Source: Chryseobacterium foetidum (lineage in GTDB: Bacteria; Bacteroidota; Bacteroidia; Flavobacteriales; Weeksellaceae). From it: a DNA stretch of 64,000 nt. The stretch spans positions 3,162,001 through 3,226,000 of the forward strand of contig NZ_JAMXIA010000001.1 of assembly GCF_025457425.1 (NCBI RefSeq), given 5' to 3'. Below, in pieces: positions 44,752-52,470 of this stretch. The notes beneath the pieces are model-generated. The model ran no database searches. It worked only from the letters and a program-made list of their open reading frames with translations, and was not told where the DNA came from. The position numbers were made by a program, and so were the translations under genes. Position 1 is the stretch's first letter. Every line of letters begins with the position of its first letter.

Positions 44752-45174
44752 TTAATGCGATTGATTTGAATTTTGAGAAACAAGAATTTCATCGATTTTC
44801 TCATTAATTTCTGAAATTATTTTGTCTAAATCTTCCATAATTTCATTATTCGAAAATCTGATCACTTGTAGACCATTGCTTTCTAAAATCTCGGTTCGTT
44901 CTCTATCTTTTTTTATTTGTTCTTGAAAGTTATGATATTGACCATCAATTTCTATAATTAATTTCAATTGATGACAATAAAAATCAGCAATGAATAAGTT
45001 AATTGGATGTTGTCTTCTGAATTTAAATCCTCTGAATTGATTATTTCTCAATTTTTCCCAAAGAATTTTTTCCGTCTGGGTTTCATTTATTCGTAGTGAC
45101 TTAGCTTTGCTAAAAGAACTTCCTGAAGCACCTTTCCACATTCCTTCATCATAGTTTGGTTTGAATTTTTTCAT
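44752..45174 (-). CDS. DUF559 (Vsr-like endonuclease fold) protein
   Basis: A 140-residue protein of the DUF559 (PF04480) family, related to very-short-patch repair endonucleases. The core LRINETQTEKILWEKLRNN, GFKFRRQHPINLFIADFYC and IIEIDGQYHN contains the expected active-site residues (E in NETQTEK, D in IADFYC, E/D in EIDG). Whether it cleaves DNA is unproven; many members stand alone, as here. Confidence 0.87.
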   Translation of the reverse strand: MKKFKPNYDEGMWKGASGSSFSKAKSLRINETQTEKILWEKLRNNQFRGFKFRRQHPINLFIADFYCHQLKLIIEIDGQYHNFQEQIKKDRERTEILESNGLQVIRFSNNEIMEDLDKIISEINEKIDEILVSQNSNQSH

Positions 45175-45220
45175 TTGTGATTTTTATTAAAACTAAGAAA
45201 TTTTTAGCAAATCAAAATCT

Positions 45221-45333
45221 TTACCCCAGCCCTAAAGGGAGGATTTTTGAAAGAGCATTTTATGCTTTTTCAGTAATAACCTCTTAAAATGCAGAAACGT
45301 GAATTGAAATTTGCTCCCTTTAGGGTCGGGGCA
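45221..45333. repeat. MITE-like element with CCCTAAAGGG ends (copy 3, 113 bp)
   Basis: The left end ttaccccagccctaaaggga and right end ctccctttagggtcgggg are inverted copies. The core differs from copies 1 and 2. Confidence 0.8.
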
Positions 45334-45379
45334 ACAAATTTCATAGCTCAAATGTTGTACGAAAAACATTTTTATACAT

Positions 45380-45580
45380 TCAATCCCCATCCTCCAGCTC
45401 AAAAATATCCTCCACCTTCTTCCCGAAATATCTCGCAATCTTCAAAGCCAAAACCGTAGACGGAACGTATTTTCCCGCTTCCATAGCATTGATGGTTTGC
45501 CTCGAAACGCTGATTACTTTTGCTAAATCTTCCTGCGTGATGCCTTTTAAAGCTCTTTCGATTTTAATGGTATTTTTCAT
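45380..45580 (-). CDS. XRE family helix-turn-helix regulator
   Basis: A 66-residue DNA-binding protein that is little more than one HTH domain: IKIERALKGITQEDLAKVISVSRQTINAMEAGKYVPSTVLALKIARYFGKKVEDIFEL. It overlaps the upstream membrane-protein gene by 4 bp. Phased operator-like sites in front of the operon suggest autoregulation. Confidence 0.92.
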   Translation of the reverse strand: MKNTIKIERALKGITQEDLAKVISVSRQTINAMEAGKYVPSTVLALKIARYFGKKVEDIFELEDGD

Positions 45581-46026
45581 TTTTTAAGCAGTAAATAATT
45601 AAATCTGAAAACATATAAAACCAGTGGCAGAAACATAATGAGAATCATCACGGTAAGAAATAAACTTCCAAAAACGGTAACGAATAGGATAAAAACTATA
45701 GAGTAGGAGACGATCAAACTCCAGAAAACCGATTTTAATCTTAAGCTCGAAATATACTCGTCTTCAATTTTCTCTTTTGAAAATCCTACCAAAATTCCGC
45801 CGATGATAATTAAAATCCCAAAAAAATTTGGAAATAAATCAATATCTGCAGTTTTCAAAAAACCTTGATTTTCATCACTGAAAAATCCCGAATTGTAGAC
45901 AACCGGCAATGAGATTTCAAAATTTATCACTCCCGAAAGAGAAATCAGTCCCAAAATTAATGAGGGAAGAAAAATAAACCAACCGATAGTTTTAAAACGG
46001 TTCGGTAAAAGTTGTAATGTGTTCAT
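45577..46026 (-). CDS. Four-helix membrane protein paired with XRE regulator
   Basis: A 149-residue membrane protein with four hydrophobic segments (about 12-32, 65-82, 93-118 and 122-145). The pairing of a short XRE regulator with a small membrane protein is a common arrangement in bacteria; the role is not known. It is the first gene of the operon. Confidence 0.65.
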   Translation of the reverse strand: MNTLQLLPNRFKTIGWFIFLPSLILGLISLSGVINFEISLPVVYNSGFFSDENQGFLKTADIDLFPNFFGILIIIGGILVGFSKEKIEDEYISSLRLKSVFWSLIVSYSIVFILFVTVFGSLFLTVMILIMFLPLVLYVFRFNYLLLKK

Positions 46027-46046
46027 GTTGTAAAATTTTGTTTCAA

Positions 46047-46088
46047 CAAATGTAAAAAATATTTTACAATATGTAAAGTTTATTTTAC
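46047..46088 (-). promoter_or_regulatory. Promoter with 21-bp-phased GTAAA/TTTTAC operator repeats
   Basis: The minus-strand -7 box TACATTTG (46047-46054) overlaps the first of four half-sites: gtaaaa at 46052, ttttac at 46062, gtaaag at 46073 and ttttac at 46083. Each gtaaa/ttttac pair is a palindrome with a 4-5 bp spacer, and the pairs repeat every 21 bp, two helical turns. This fits two dimers of the downstream XRE protein bound on one DNA face. Confidence 0.6.
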
Positions 46089-46138
46089 TTTTCGTTTTAA
46101 ATCGAAAAGAAAGAAACTAATTTTAATTAGATTTTTAA

Positions 46139-46285
46139 AACCACAAAAGTCACAAAAGGTGGAGCGAAAATTATAATCCTTTAAAGTTCAAATAAGCAGA
46201 ATGTAACCAAACACCTTTTTTGCTCTTTTCAAAAGTTTATTTTTAACTTTTTCCGTCAAGCATTTCTTTTGTGACTTTTGTGGTT
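46139..46285. repeat. Inverted-repeat element, aaccacaaaagtcacaaaag ends (147 bp)
   Basis: Perfect 20-bp inverted ends (46139-46158 and 46266-46285) enclose an AT-rich core. It is MITE-like and lies between the XRE operon promoter and the nrdA terminator. Only one copy is in the window. Confidence 0.75.
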
Positions 46286-46302
46286 GTAAATTTTTGGTAC
46301 AA

Positions 46303-46334
46303 AAAAAACCGCAGGAAAAACTCCCACGGTTATA
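46303..46334 (-). terminator. Rho-independent terminator downstream of nrdA
   Basis: Minus-strand stem aaccg...gga/tcc...cggtt with a run of eight T, about 47 bp after the nrdA stop, beyond the purine-rich repeat. Confidence 0.7.
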
Positions 46335-46339
46335 TATTC

Positions 46340-46380
46340 ACAGCCACCTGGCTCTTTTTACTTTTTACTTGTTTCTTCCT
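46340..46380 (-). repeat. Purine-rich post-stop repeat (copy 3)
   Basis: Read on the minus strand it starts directly after the nrdA stop as aggaagaaacaagtaaaaag followed by taaaaagagccagg, in the sense of nrdA. Confidence 0.65.
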
Positions 46381-48039
46381 TTAAGCTTCACAAGCCGAAC
46401 ACGTCACAAAGTTCACCATCATCTCCTTAGAAACAGATGAACTTCTTTGGTAATACAAAGTTTTCACACCTTTCTTCCAAGCCTCGATGTAAAGGTAATT
46501 GACATCTTTCACTGGCATCGTGGACGGGATCTGTAAGTTCAATGACTGCGCCTGATCGATATATTGCTGTCTCTGTGCAGCCTGAGAAATAATCTCCATC
46601 GGAGAAATTTCTTTGAAAGTTTTAAATACTGCTTTTTCCTCTTCAGTCAGTTCAGCAAGATGCTGTACAGAACCGTGGTTCAGCATAATCGTTCTCCATG
46701 TTTCTTCATTGTCAAGACCTTTCGCTTCGAGTAATTTTGCGAGATATTTATTCTTACGCATGAAGTTTCCTTTTGCCAGACCAGCTTTGTAATAGTTTGA
46801 AGCAAAAGGCTCAATTCCTGGAGAAGTCTGTCCCAAAATTGCCGAACTTGAAGTGGTAGGAGCAATCGCCATTACCGTTGTATTTCTCATTCCGTAACCT
46901 TTCAGTAATTCTGGTTCACCGTAGATGTTGGCCAGTTCTTTTGATGCGATATCTGCCTGTGCTCTGATGTGTTTGAAAGCTCTTGCATTAAACTGCGTTG
47001 CCTCAAAACTCTCAAAAGGAATCATGTTTTTCTGAAGGTAAGAGTGGTAACCCAAAACTCCCAAACCAAGCGCTCTGTGACGCATTGCGAAGTCTCTCGC
47101 TCCTTTCAGGTAATAGTTTCCTTCCGTTTTTTCGATAAACTCAGACAAAACAGCATCAAGGAAATAAATCGCCAACTGTACAGCGTTCGTATCTTTCCAT
47201 TCGTCGTACAATTCTAAGTTCATAGAAGAAAGACAGCAGATGAAAGATTCCTCTCTGGTAGAAGGAAGCATAATTTCCGAACAGAGATTACTCGCATTAA
47301 CGGTTAATCCTAGGTCTTTATAAACTTGTGGCTTGTTTCTGTTCACGTTATCCGTAAAGAAAATGTAAGGAAGACCTTTTTGCTGACGGCTTTCCAAAAC
47401 TCTCGCCCAGATTTTACGCTTGTCGGCATCACCATCAATCATATCCTGCATCCAGTAATCCGGTACGCAAATCCCTGTAAACAGGTTCTGAATTGGACTT
47501 CCGATGTCTTTAATTGATAAAAATTCTTCAATATCACCGTGGTCAACATCAAGATATGCCGCAAAAGCACCTCTTCTCACACCGCCCTGAGAAACGACAT
47601 CCATCGACGTGTCAAACAGTTTCATAAACGAAACCGCACCAGAAGATTTTCCGTTATCGGTTACCGCAGTTCCTCTGTTACGAAGCTCGCCGAAATAACC
47701 CGAAGTTCCACCTCCGATTTTCGTCTGCATAATCACTTCACCCATTTTGTGGGTAATTCCTTCGATGCTGTCCGGAATATGCACGTTGAAACAAGAGATT
47801 GGAAGACCTCTCTGCGTTCCCATATTCGCCCAAACCGGAGAAGAAAAACTGATCCATCCTTTCGTAATCATCTCCTTGAAAGCCGGCTGCAGTTCAGGTT
47901 TGTAAAGTTTTTTTGCTGCGGCAGTTGTGATTCTGTCGATTGCACCGTCTACGGTTTCGCCCTTCAGAAGGTAACCTCTGTTCAGCATTTGCTCAGATTC
48001 TTCGTTGAGCCACCAGATATCGCTTTTTTGTTCTTCCAT
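46381..48039 (-). CDS. nrdA: Ribonucleoside-diphosphate reductase, alpha subunit, without ATP-cone
   Basis: The catalytic subunit of class I ribonucleotide reductase, making dNDPs. The 552 residues include the redox cysteines (CFNVHIPDS; NASNLCSEI with the Asn-Cys-Glu active triad; FICCLSSMNL), the YY pair of the radical path (TLYYQRSSS) and the C-terminal thiols TCSACEA. The N-terminus starts directly with the barrel (LNRGYLLKGETVDGA); the 90-residue ATP-cone that gives dATP inhibition in E. coli is absent. The gene is 750 bp downstream of nrdB on the same strand. Confidence 0.95.
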   Translation of the reverse strand: MEEQKSDIWWLNEESEQMLNRGYLLKGETVDGAIDRITTAAAKKLYKPELQPAFKEMITKGWISFSSPVWANMGTQRGLPISCFNVHIPDSIEGITHKMGEVIMQTKIGGGTSGYFGELRNRGTAVTDNGKSSGAVSFMKLFDTSMDVVSQGGVRRGAFAAYLDVDHGDIEEFLSIKDIGSPIQNLFTGICVPDYWMQDMIDGDADKRKIWARVLESRQQKGLPYIFFTDNVNRNKPQVYKDLGLTVNASNLCSEIMLPSTREESFICCLSSMNLELYDEWKDTNAVQLAIYFLDAVLSEFIEKTEGNYYLKGARDFAMRHRALGLGVLGYHSYLQKNMIPFESFEATQFNARAFKHIRAQADIASKELANIYGEPELLKGYGMRNTTVMAIAPTTSSSAILGQTSPGIEPFASNYYKAGLAKGNFMRKNKYLAKLLEAKGLDNEETWRTIMLNHGSVQHLAELTEEEKAVFKTFKEISPMEIISQAAQRQQYIDQAQSLNLQIPSTMPVKDVNYLYIEAWKKGVKTLYYQRSSSVSKEMMVNFVTCSACEA

Positions 48040-48060
48040 CTTTTTATATTGTTATTGTCG

Positions 48061-48100
48061 CTTCCATTCCCGCTTGTCATTGCCGGGAATAGAGCAATCT
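48061..48100. repeat. Repeat-island segment with cattgc...gcaatct (copy 3)
   Basis: The segment holds cttccattcccgctt (48061-48075), an inverted copy (14 of 15) of a stretch at 48722-48736, followed by cattgccgggaatagagcaatct (48078-48100). The latter is one of three copies of the type cattgcgaggaac-aagcaatct in this gap. Confidence 0.65.
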
Positions 48101-48148
48101 GTTGTTTTAATATTTTTTTTAGGAGCAGAAAATATTGTCTTTCTCTTC

Positions 48149-48268
48149 ACTCCTGTACCTGCTTTCCGCTATATCTTTTTTGTGATTGCTAACCACATTA
48201 TTTTATCATTTTCACTTTTCTGCCATCGCAATCACAAAAAAGGATGCCGCTGCAATCAGGGCTAAGAC
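48149..48268 (-). ncRNA. Candidate structured RNA element, copy 2 of 3
   Basis: On the minus strand the 5' strand AGCCCTGATTGCAGCGGCAT and the 3' strand GATATAGCGGAAAGCAGG match copy 1 at 21 of 23 and 17 of 19 positions. Between them is a perfect 15-bp stem CTTTTTTGTGATTGC/GCAATCACAAAAAAG (48242-48228 with 48189-48175) around a 38-nt AT-rich loop. The stem sequence beyond the first bases is unrelated to that of copy 1 yet fully paired. It lies in the nrdA-nrdB gap, in the sense of both genes. Confidence 0.6.
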
Positions 48269-48302
48269 GACGTTTCGTTTTTCCTTACTACCGAATCCTT
48301 TC

Positions 48303-48341
48303 ATTGCGACCACTTTGTCATTGCGAGGAACGAAGCAATCT
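48303..48341. repeat. cattgcgaggaacgaagcaatct repeat (copy 1)
   Basis: Full unit at 48319-48341, preceded by a partial unit cattgcgacc at 48302. The unit is an imperfect palindrome (attgc...gcaat), REP-like. Confidence 0.75.
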
Positions 48342-48420
48342 CTTTCAATTTGACTTTTCTGCTTTTATTTAAATCGACCTTGTCAAGGTCTTTTGCGCAA
48401 AAAATACTTTTTTAAGTTTT

Positions 48421-48521
48421 GGCTAAAGCCAAATGAATTTCTTTTTTTTACAAACGGGCTAAAGCCCGTTCCTATTGAAGTTTCCAGCCAAACCTCATAG
48501 GTTTCCAAAACCTATGAGGTT
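48421..48521. repeat. Three palindromes: ggctaaagcc, aacgggctaaagcccgtt and aacctcatagg hairpin
   Basis: ggctaaagcc (48421-48430), aacgggctaaagcccgtt (48453-48470) and the 11-bp inverted pair aacctcatagg/cctatgaggtt (48491-48521) follow each other. They look like members of different intergenic palindrome families. Confidence 0.7.
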
Positions 48522-48537
48522 TTATCTAATTCTCCGT

Positions 48538-48600
48538 CATTGCGAGGAAAGAGGCAATCTTTTCTTTTTGTGGAAATGCTTCGACAAGCTCAGCATGACA
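48538..48600. repeat. cattgcgaggaaagaggcaatct (copy 2) and cttcgacaagctcagcatgaca arm
   Basis: The first unit (48538-48560) repeats the type at 48319; the second (48578-48600) repeats the arms seen at 4426-4499. Confidence 0.7.
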
Positions 48601-48635
48601 TCTCTAATACTATTCTTTCGTTTCTCGAATCACTC

Positions 48636-48750
48636 GCGCCCCGACTTGAACGGAGCTCTTTTTGTTATTGTGATTCGAAAATAGTTCAAAAAACTACTTC
48701 TGCTCTGTCGCAATAACAAAAAAGCGGGAGTGGAAGGCGGAAACAGGCGC
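48636..48750 (+). ncRNA. Candidate structured RNA element, divergent copy 3 of 3
   Basis: The 5' strand GCCCCGACTTGAACGGAG and 3' strand GCGGGAGTGGAAGGCGG align without gaps to copies 1 and 2 (conserved CCCYGA, ACGG or GCGG, AGY, GGA). The apical stem CTTTTTGTTATTG/CAATAACAAAAAAG (48658-48670 with 48711-48724) and the outer stem GCGCC/GGCGC (48636-48640 with 48746-48750) are paired with new sequences. A U-A pair of the other copies becomes C-G here, a compensatory change. Confidence 0.5.
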
Positions 48751-48787
48751 CCAAATAATCTTAAATCTTGAATTTTAAATCTTAAAT

Positions 48788-49762
48788 CTAGAATAGATCA
48801 TTCGCCGTAATACTCTTATCGTGCTTCGTATAATCCACCGGTCTTTTTGCGAAGAAATCGTCCATAGAATTGGCAAAAACTTCCTCTTCAAACCATTTCA
48901 TCGGGCTATATTGTTCTGCAGTGGTGTTGTAACGTTTTTCCATGTTGATTTTGGTTAAACTTTCGTCAACACGGTATTTCATAAAGTTGATTAAATCCTG
49001 TTTTGAGAACTTATCCAGTTCGCCCATTTCAAAGATCCAGTCCAGAATTTCTCCTTCCACCTCGATAGATTGGTCTACCAAAGTATAAATATCTTCAATA
49101 TCAGAATCAGTCAAAAGGTCAGGCTGCTCTTCACGGATTTTGTTGATCAGATAAATCCCACCGTTCGCATGAATCTGCTCATCAATAGACGTCCATGCAA
49201 TAATATTGGAAACATTTTTCATGAAACCTTTAAATCTTGTAAACGACAAAATAATGGCAAACTGCGAGAACAAAGACACATTCTCAATCAGAATACTGAA
49301 CAGAAGCAGTGACGAAACATACTCTTTCGGAGTCGCTGAGTTAGCATGCTTCAGTACATTAGATAAAAACTGAATTCTCTTTTTCAGGGCAGGAACTTCG
49401 ATTACGTGAAGAAATTCTTCATTGTATCCCAACACCTCAAGCAAACGCGAATACGCTTCCGAATGACGGAATTCGCACTCTGCAAACGTAGCACCCAAGC
49501 CATTCAGTTCAGGCTTTGGAAGGTGGTTGTAAAGATTACCCCAGAATGATTTTACAGAAACTTCGATCTGAGCAATCGCCAAAAGTGCATTTTTTACCGC
49601 ATTTTTCTCGTGCGGCTCCAGCTGCGACTGAAAATCCTGAACATCTGCCGTGAAATCTACTTCTGAGTGTACCCAGAAAGACTTGTTGATTGCTTCTGTA
49701 AACTGAAGAACTTCAGGATACTCAAATGGCTTGTAGCTTACTCTTTTATCAAAAATTCCCAT
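48788..49762 (-). CDS. nrdB: Ribonucleoside-diphosphate reductase, beta subunit
   Basis: The radical-generating subunit. The 324 residues contain the carboxylate/histidine ligands of a dimetal site (QIEVSVKSFW; ECEFRHSEAYSR; LIENVSLF; SIDEQIHANG) and a tyrosine four residues after the first histidine (HSEAY), the position of the E. coli radical Tyr122. No N-terminal ATP-cone is present. It precedes nrdA but is separated from it by a repeat island, so an uninterrupted nrdBA transcript is not certain. Confidence 0.95.
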   Translation of the reverse strand: MGIFDKRVSYKPFEYPEVLQFTEAINKSFWVHSEVDFTADVQDFQSQLEPHEKNAVKNALLAIAQIEVSVKSFWGNLYNHLPKPELNGLGATFAECEFRHSEAYSRLLEVLGYNEEFLHVIEVPALKKRIQFLSNVLKHANSATPKEYVSSLLLFSILIENVSLFSQFAIILSFTRFKGFMKNVSNIIAWTSIDEQIHANGGIYLINKIREEQPDLLTDSDIEDIYTLVDQSIEVEGEILDWIFEMGELDKFSKQDLINFMKYRVDESLTKINMEKRYNTTAEQYSPMKWFEEEVFANSMDDFFAKRPVDYTKHDKSITANDLF

Positions 49763-50193
49763 ATCGAATTGTATTGTCTTTAAAATTTAAAAAAATGATC
49801 ACTGTGTATAAAACTCAGGAGAGGGATAACTTTCTGATTCATCGATGTTTGAATCTTCAACTTATCAACTTTTGCGCTCACTCATCTCCTGTACCGTGCG
49901 AAGCACAAAGTTCGAAAAAAAGAAACGATTTGGAAAGGGCTAAAGACTAATTGGCTGTCTTTTAACCTTAAAAGTTTTCCACAATTACCTCAAACTCGCT
50001 CTGCCATTGGTTTAGAGTGGTTTATGCTTTTTAAAAGCCGTCTCTGTGAAATCTGGAATTAAACAGTGTTCTGTATTTATTTGATTATTAAAATTTTATA
50101 TATCAAACACATCTTTTTTTTTAATTAATTGCGCAATCTGTAACAAATCTTTTCTCCAAGCTACTTATTGAATACAAAAACAAGAATCACTGC
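49763..50193. other. Intergenic region between divergent nrdB and ABC exporter
   Basis: 430 bp of AT-rich DNA between divergent genes, expected to contain both promoters. No clean TAnnTTTG box, RNA or repeat is recognised; only a short gcgaagc palindrome-like stretch at 49898. Confidence 0.4.
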
Positions 50194-50883
50194 ATGCTAG
50201 TAATTGAGGATTTACACAAATCATACGATACAGGAAAAAGCAAACTTCACGTACTGAAGGGCATTAACCTTACTATTTCTGCCGGCGAATTTGTCTCCAT
50301 TATGGGAAGTTCGGGCTCTGGAAAATCCACTTTACTGAACATCATCGGGATTCTGGATGAGAAAGACAGCGGCGTTTACGACCTCGACGGCATTCCCATC
50401 GAACACCTGAATGAAGTGAAAGCAGCGGAATACCGTTCAAAATTTCTGGGTTTTGTTTTCCAGTCATTCAATCTGATTGGATACAAAACAGCTTTGGATA
50501 ATGTTGCGCTCCCTCTTTACTACCAAAATGTTCCGAGAAAAGAGCGTAACATACGGGCCATGGAGTATCTTGAAAAGGTAGGCCTTGCACAGTGGGCAAA
50601 TCATTTACCCAACGAGCTTTCGGGTGGACAGAAACAGAGAGTCGCCATCGCGCGGGCTTTGATTACCGACCCAAAAGTCGTTTTAGCCGATGAACCAACC
50701 GGAGCATTAGACTCAAAAACCACTCACGATATTATGAAACTCCTTCAGGACATCAACAACGAAGGTAAAACCATCATTGTAGTAACCCACGAAAATGACG
50801 TAGCTGCACAAACCAAAAGAAACGTGATTTTAAGAGATGGCATTATTGAAAGTGATGAGTTTATAAAGCAGATTGTTTTGTAG
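50194..50883 (+). CDS. ABC transporter ATP-binding protein (MacB/LolD type)
   Basis: A 229-residue ATPase. Walker A is [11 protein letters not shown] (about 38-48), the signature is [15 protein letters not shown] (about 139-153) and Walker B is [12 protein letters not shown] (about 159-170), as in MacB, LolD and FtsE. It is the first gene of an exporter unit with two permeases and an adaptor. Its TAG stop is also the first base of a 7-bp tandem repeat. Confidence 0.93.
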   Translation: MLVIEDLHKSYDTGKSKLHVLKGINLTISAGEFVSIMGSSGSGKSTLLNIIGILDEKDSGVYDLDGIPIEHLNEVKAAEYRSKFLGFVFQSFNLIGYKTALDNVALPLYYQNVPRKERNIRAMEYLEKVGLAQWANHLPNELSGGQKQRVAIARALITDPKVVLADEPTGALDSKTTHDIMKLLQDINNEGKTIIVVTHENDVAAQTKRNVILRDGIIESDEFIKQIVL

Positions 50884-50910
50884 ATGGAAGATGGAAGATG
50901 GAAGATGGAA
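50883..50910 (+). repeat. Heptanucleotide tandem repeat (gatggaa)4
   Basis: Four perfect copies beginning on the last base of the TAG stop codon of the ATPase gene. The same 7-mer is found inside dcp (minus strand of 21103-21130). Confidence 0.88.
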
Positions 50911-51001
50911 GTTTTGAGTGTGTGTTGAAGAAAATTTTAATTACAAAACTTTGGTTTCGTAAAATTAGAAAAAAACAGACAATATTTATTAAATAAAACA
51001 G

Positions 51002-51105
51002 CGGAAGATTGGAGACTTCGGTCTTCTATCTCCCCGCTTCAAACTAAAAAAATCAGCGGTCAGCTTGGAAACTTCCATCATCCAGCTTCCCGCTTCAAAC
51101 TTAAA
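51002..51105. repeat. Two related units with ccgcttcaaact
   Basis: cgcttcaaactaaaaaa (51035-51051) and cgcttcaaacttaaaaac (51091-51108) end two units rich in gaagattgg, cttcc and atccagc words, a mix of the heptad-like sequences. The second unit ends at the ATG of the permease. Confidence 0.6.
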
Positions 51106-51109
51106 AACT

Positions 51110-52339
51110 ATGTTTGACTTAGACCGTTGGCAGGAAATATTCAGTTCGATCCGAAGCAATGTTTTGCGTACGGTGCTTTCGGGTTTTACCGTGGCATTGG
51201 GGCTTTTCATTTTCATTGTACTCTTCGGAATTGGTAAAGGTTTACAGAATGCCTTTACAGAAGGGTTTGCGAGAGATGCGCAGAATCTGATTACCATCGT
51301 TACAGGAAAAACCACGATTGCATACAATGGTCTGCAATCTGACCGTCAGGTCACGATGAATAATGACGATTACGATTTTCTTGTCAATGCTGATAAAGAA
51401 AAAGTAGGATACGCGAGTCCGAGATACACGGCTAATCTTTTGGTTAAATACGGAAAAGAAAGCGGAAATTACCAAATAAACGGCTCGGTAACTGATGAAA
51501 AATTTATTGAAAACAGAAAACTTTTAGACGGCAGATATCTTTCACCGAATGACGTTAAAAACAAGCAAAGTGTCGCAGTGATCGGTAGAATGGTGCAGCG
51601 TGATTTAATTAAAAACGGTAATCCTGTAGGAAAAGATATCGATATCAACGGAACCATGTTTAAAGTAATCGGTGTTTTTTCAGATGACGGCGGCGACTGG
51701 GACGAAAGGCATATTTCTGTGCCGATTTCCACACTTCAGCAGATGAAAAAGGGCTCTGATACGGTAAGTACAACTTTCATTGCTTACGATGAAAAACTGA
51801 CTCCCGATCAGGCAATTAAATACGGAGACGAACTGAAAGAGAAACTTAAATCAAGAAAAAATGTTTCGCCTGATGATGAAAATGGTGTCCGTGTCTGGAA
51901 TAATGCCCAAAATATGAGCGATACTTTTGTATTCATTGCCGTGCTTACTGCAATCGTAGGTTTTATCGGTTTGGGAACTCTGCTGGCAGGGATTATCGGT
52001 ATCAGCAACATCATGGTGTACATCGTGAAAGAACGAACCAAAGAGATTGGCGTAAGAAAAGCCATTGGAGCAAAACCAAAAAGTATTGTTGCATTAATTG
52101 TTCAGGAAAGTGTTGTAATCACCGTCGTTTCAGGACTTGTGGGTGTAGGAATTGGAATTTTAACGTTACATCTTATCGGCGACAGTCTTGAAGAGTATTT
52201 CATCAAAAATCCAAGTGTTGGAACCACGGAAATTATCATGGCATTTATCGCACTTGTACTTTCTGGGTTAATCGCAGGATTTGTTCCGGCATACAGAGCT
52301 TCGAAAATTAAACCGATTGAAGCGTTGAGAACGGAGTAA
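51110..52339 (+). CDS. ABC transporter permease (MacB family)
   Basis: A 409-residue permease with an N-terminal transmembrane helix, a large MacB periplasmic core domain (about 50-260) and three C-terminal helices with FtsX-type ending (RTKEIGVRKAIGAKPKSIVALIVQESVVIT; YRASKIKPIEALRTE). The start at 51110 (MFDLDRW) is used; the longer frame starts with TTG inside a repeat. It works as one half of a heterodimer with the next gene. Confidence 0.88.
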   Translation: MFDLDRWQEIFSSIRSNVLRTVLSGFTVALGLFIFIVLFGIGKGLQNAFTEGFARDAQNLITIVTGKTTIAYNGLQSDRQVTMNNDDYDFLVNADKEKVGYASPRYTANLLVKYGKESGNYQINGSVTDEKFIENRKLLDGRYLSPNDVKNKQSVAVIGRMVQRDLIKNGNPVGKDIDINGTMFKVIGVFSDDGGDWDERHISVPISTLQQMKKGSDTVSTTFIAYDEKLTPDQAIKYGDELKEKLKSRKNVSPDDENGVRVWNNAQNMSDTFVFIAVLTAIVGFIGLGTLLAGIIGISNIMVYIVKERTKEIGVRKAIGAKPKSIVALIVQESVVITVVSGLVGVGIGILTLHLIGDSLEEYFIKNPSVGTTEIIMAFIALVLSGLIAGFVPAYRASKIKPIEALRTE

Positions 52340-52398
52340 AAGAGCCAAGGCAAAAGTACAAAGAGCCAAAGCGAAATTGGAAGAGCCAAGGTGAAATG
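52340..52398 (+). repeat. Purine-rich post-stop repeat (copy 4)
   Basis: Starts at the base after the permease stop codon: aagagccaaggcaaaagta, then two more gagccaa units. It runs in the sense of the gene. Confidence 0.75.
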
Positions 52399-52470
52399 AA
52401 ATGAAAAGAATCACTTGAATTCATAGATTTAGAGGGAAATATAAATTTCCAGTAATAAAGATATTAAAAA

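Noticed and set aside
47539..48192. Long plus-strand open frame (217 codons) opposite nrdA and into the repeat island
   Set aside because: Antisense shadow of nrdA with no domain, extended by chance through repeat DNA.
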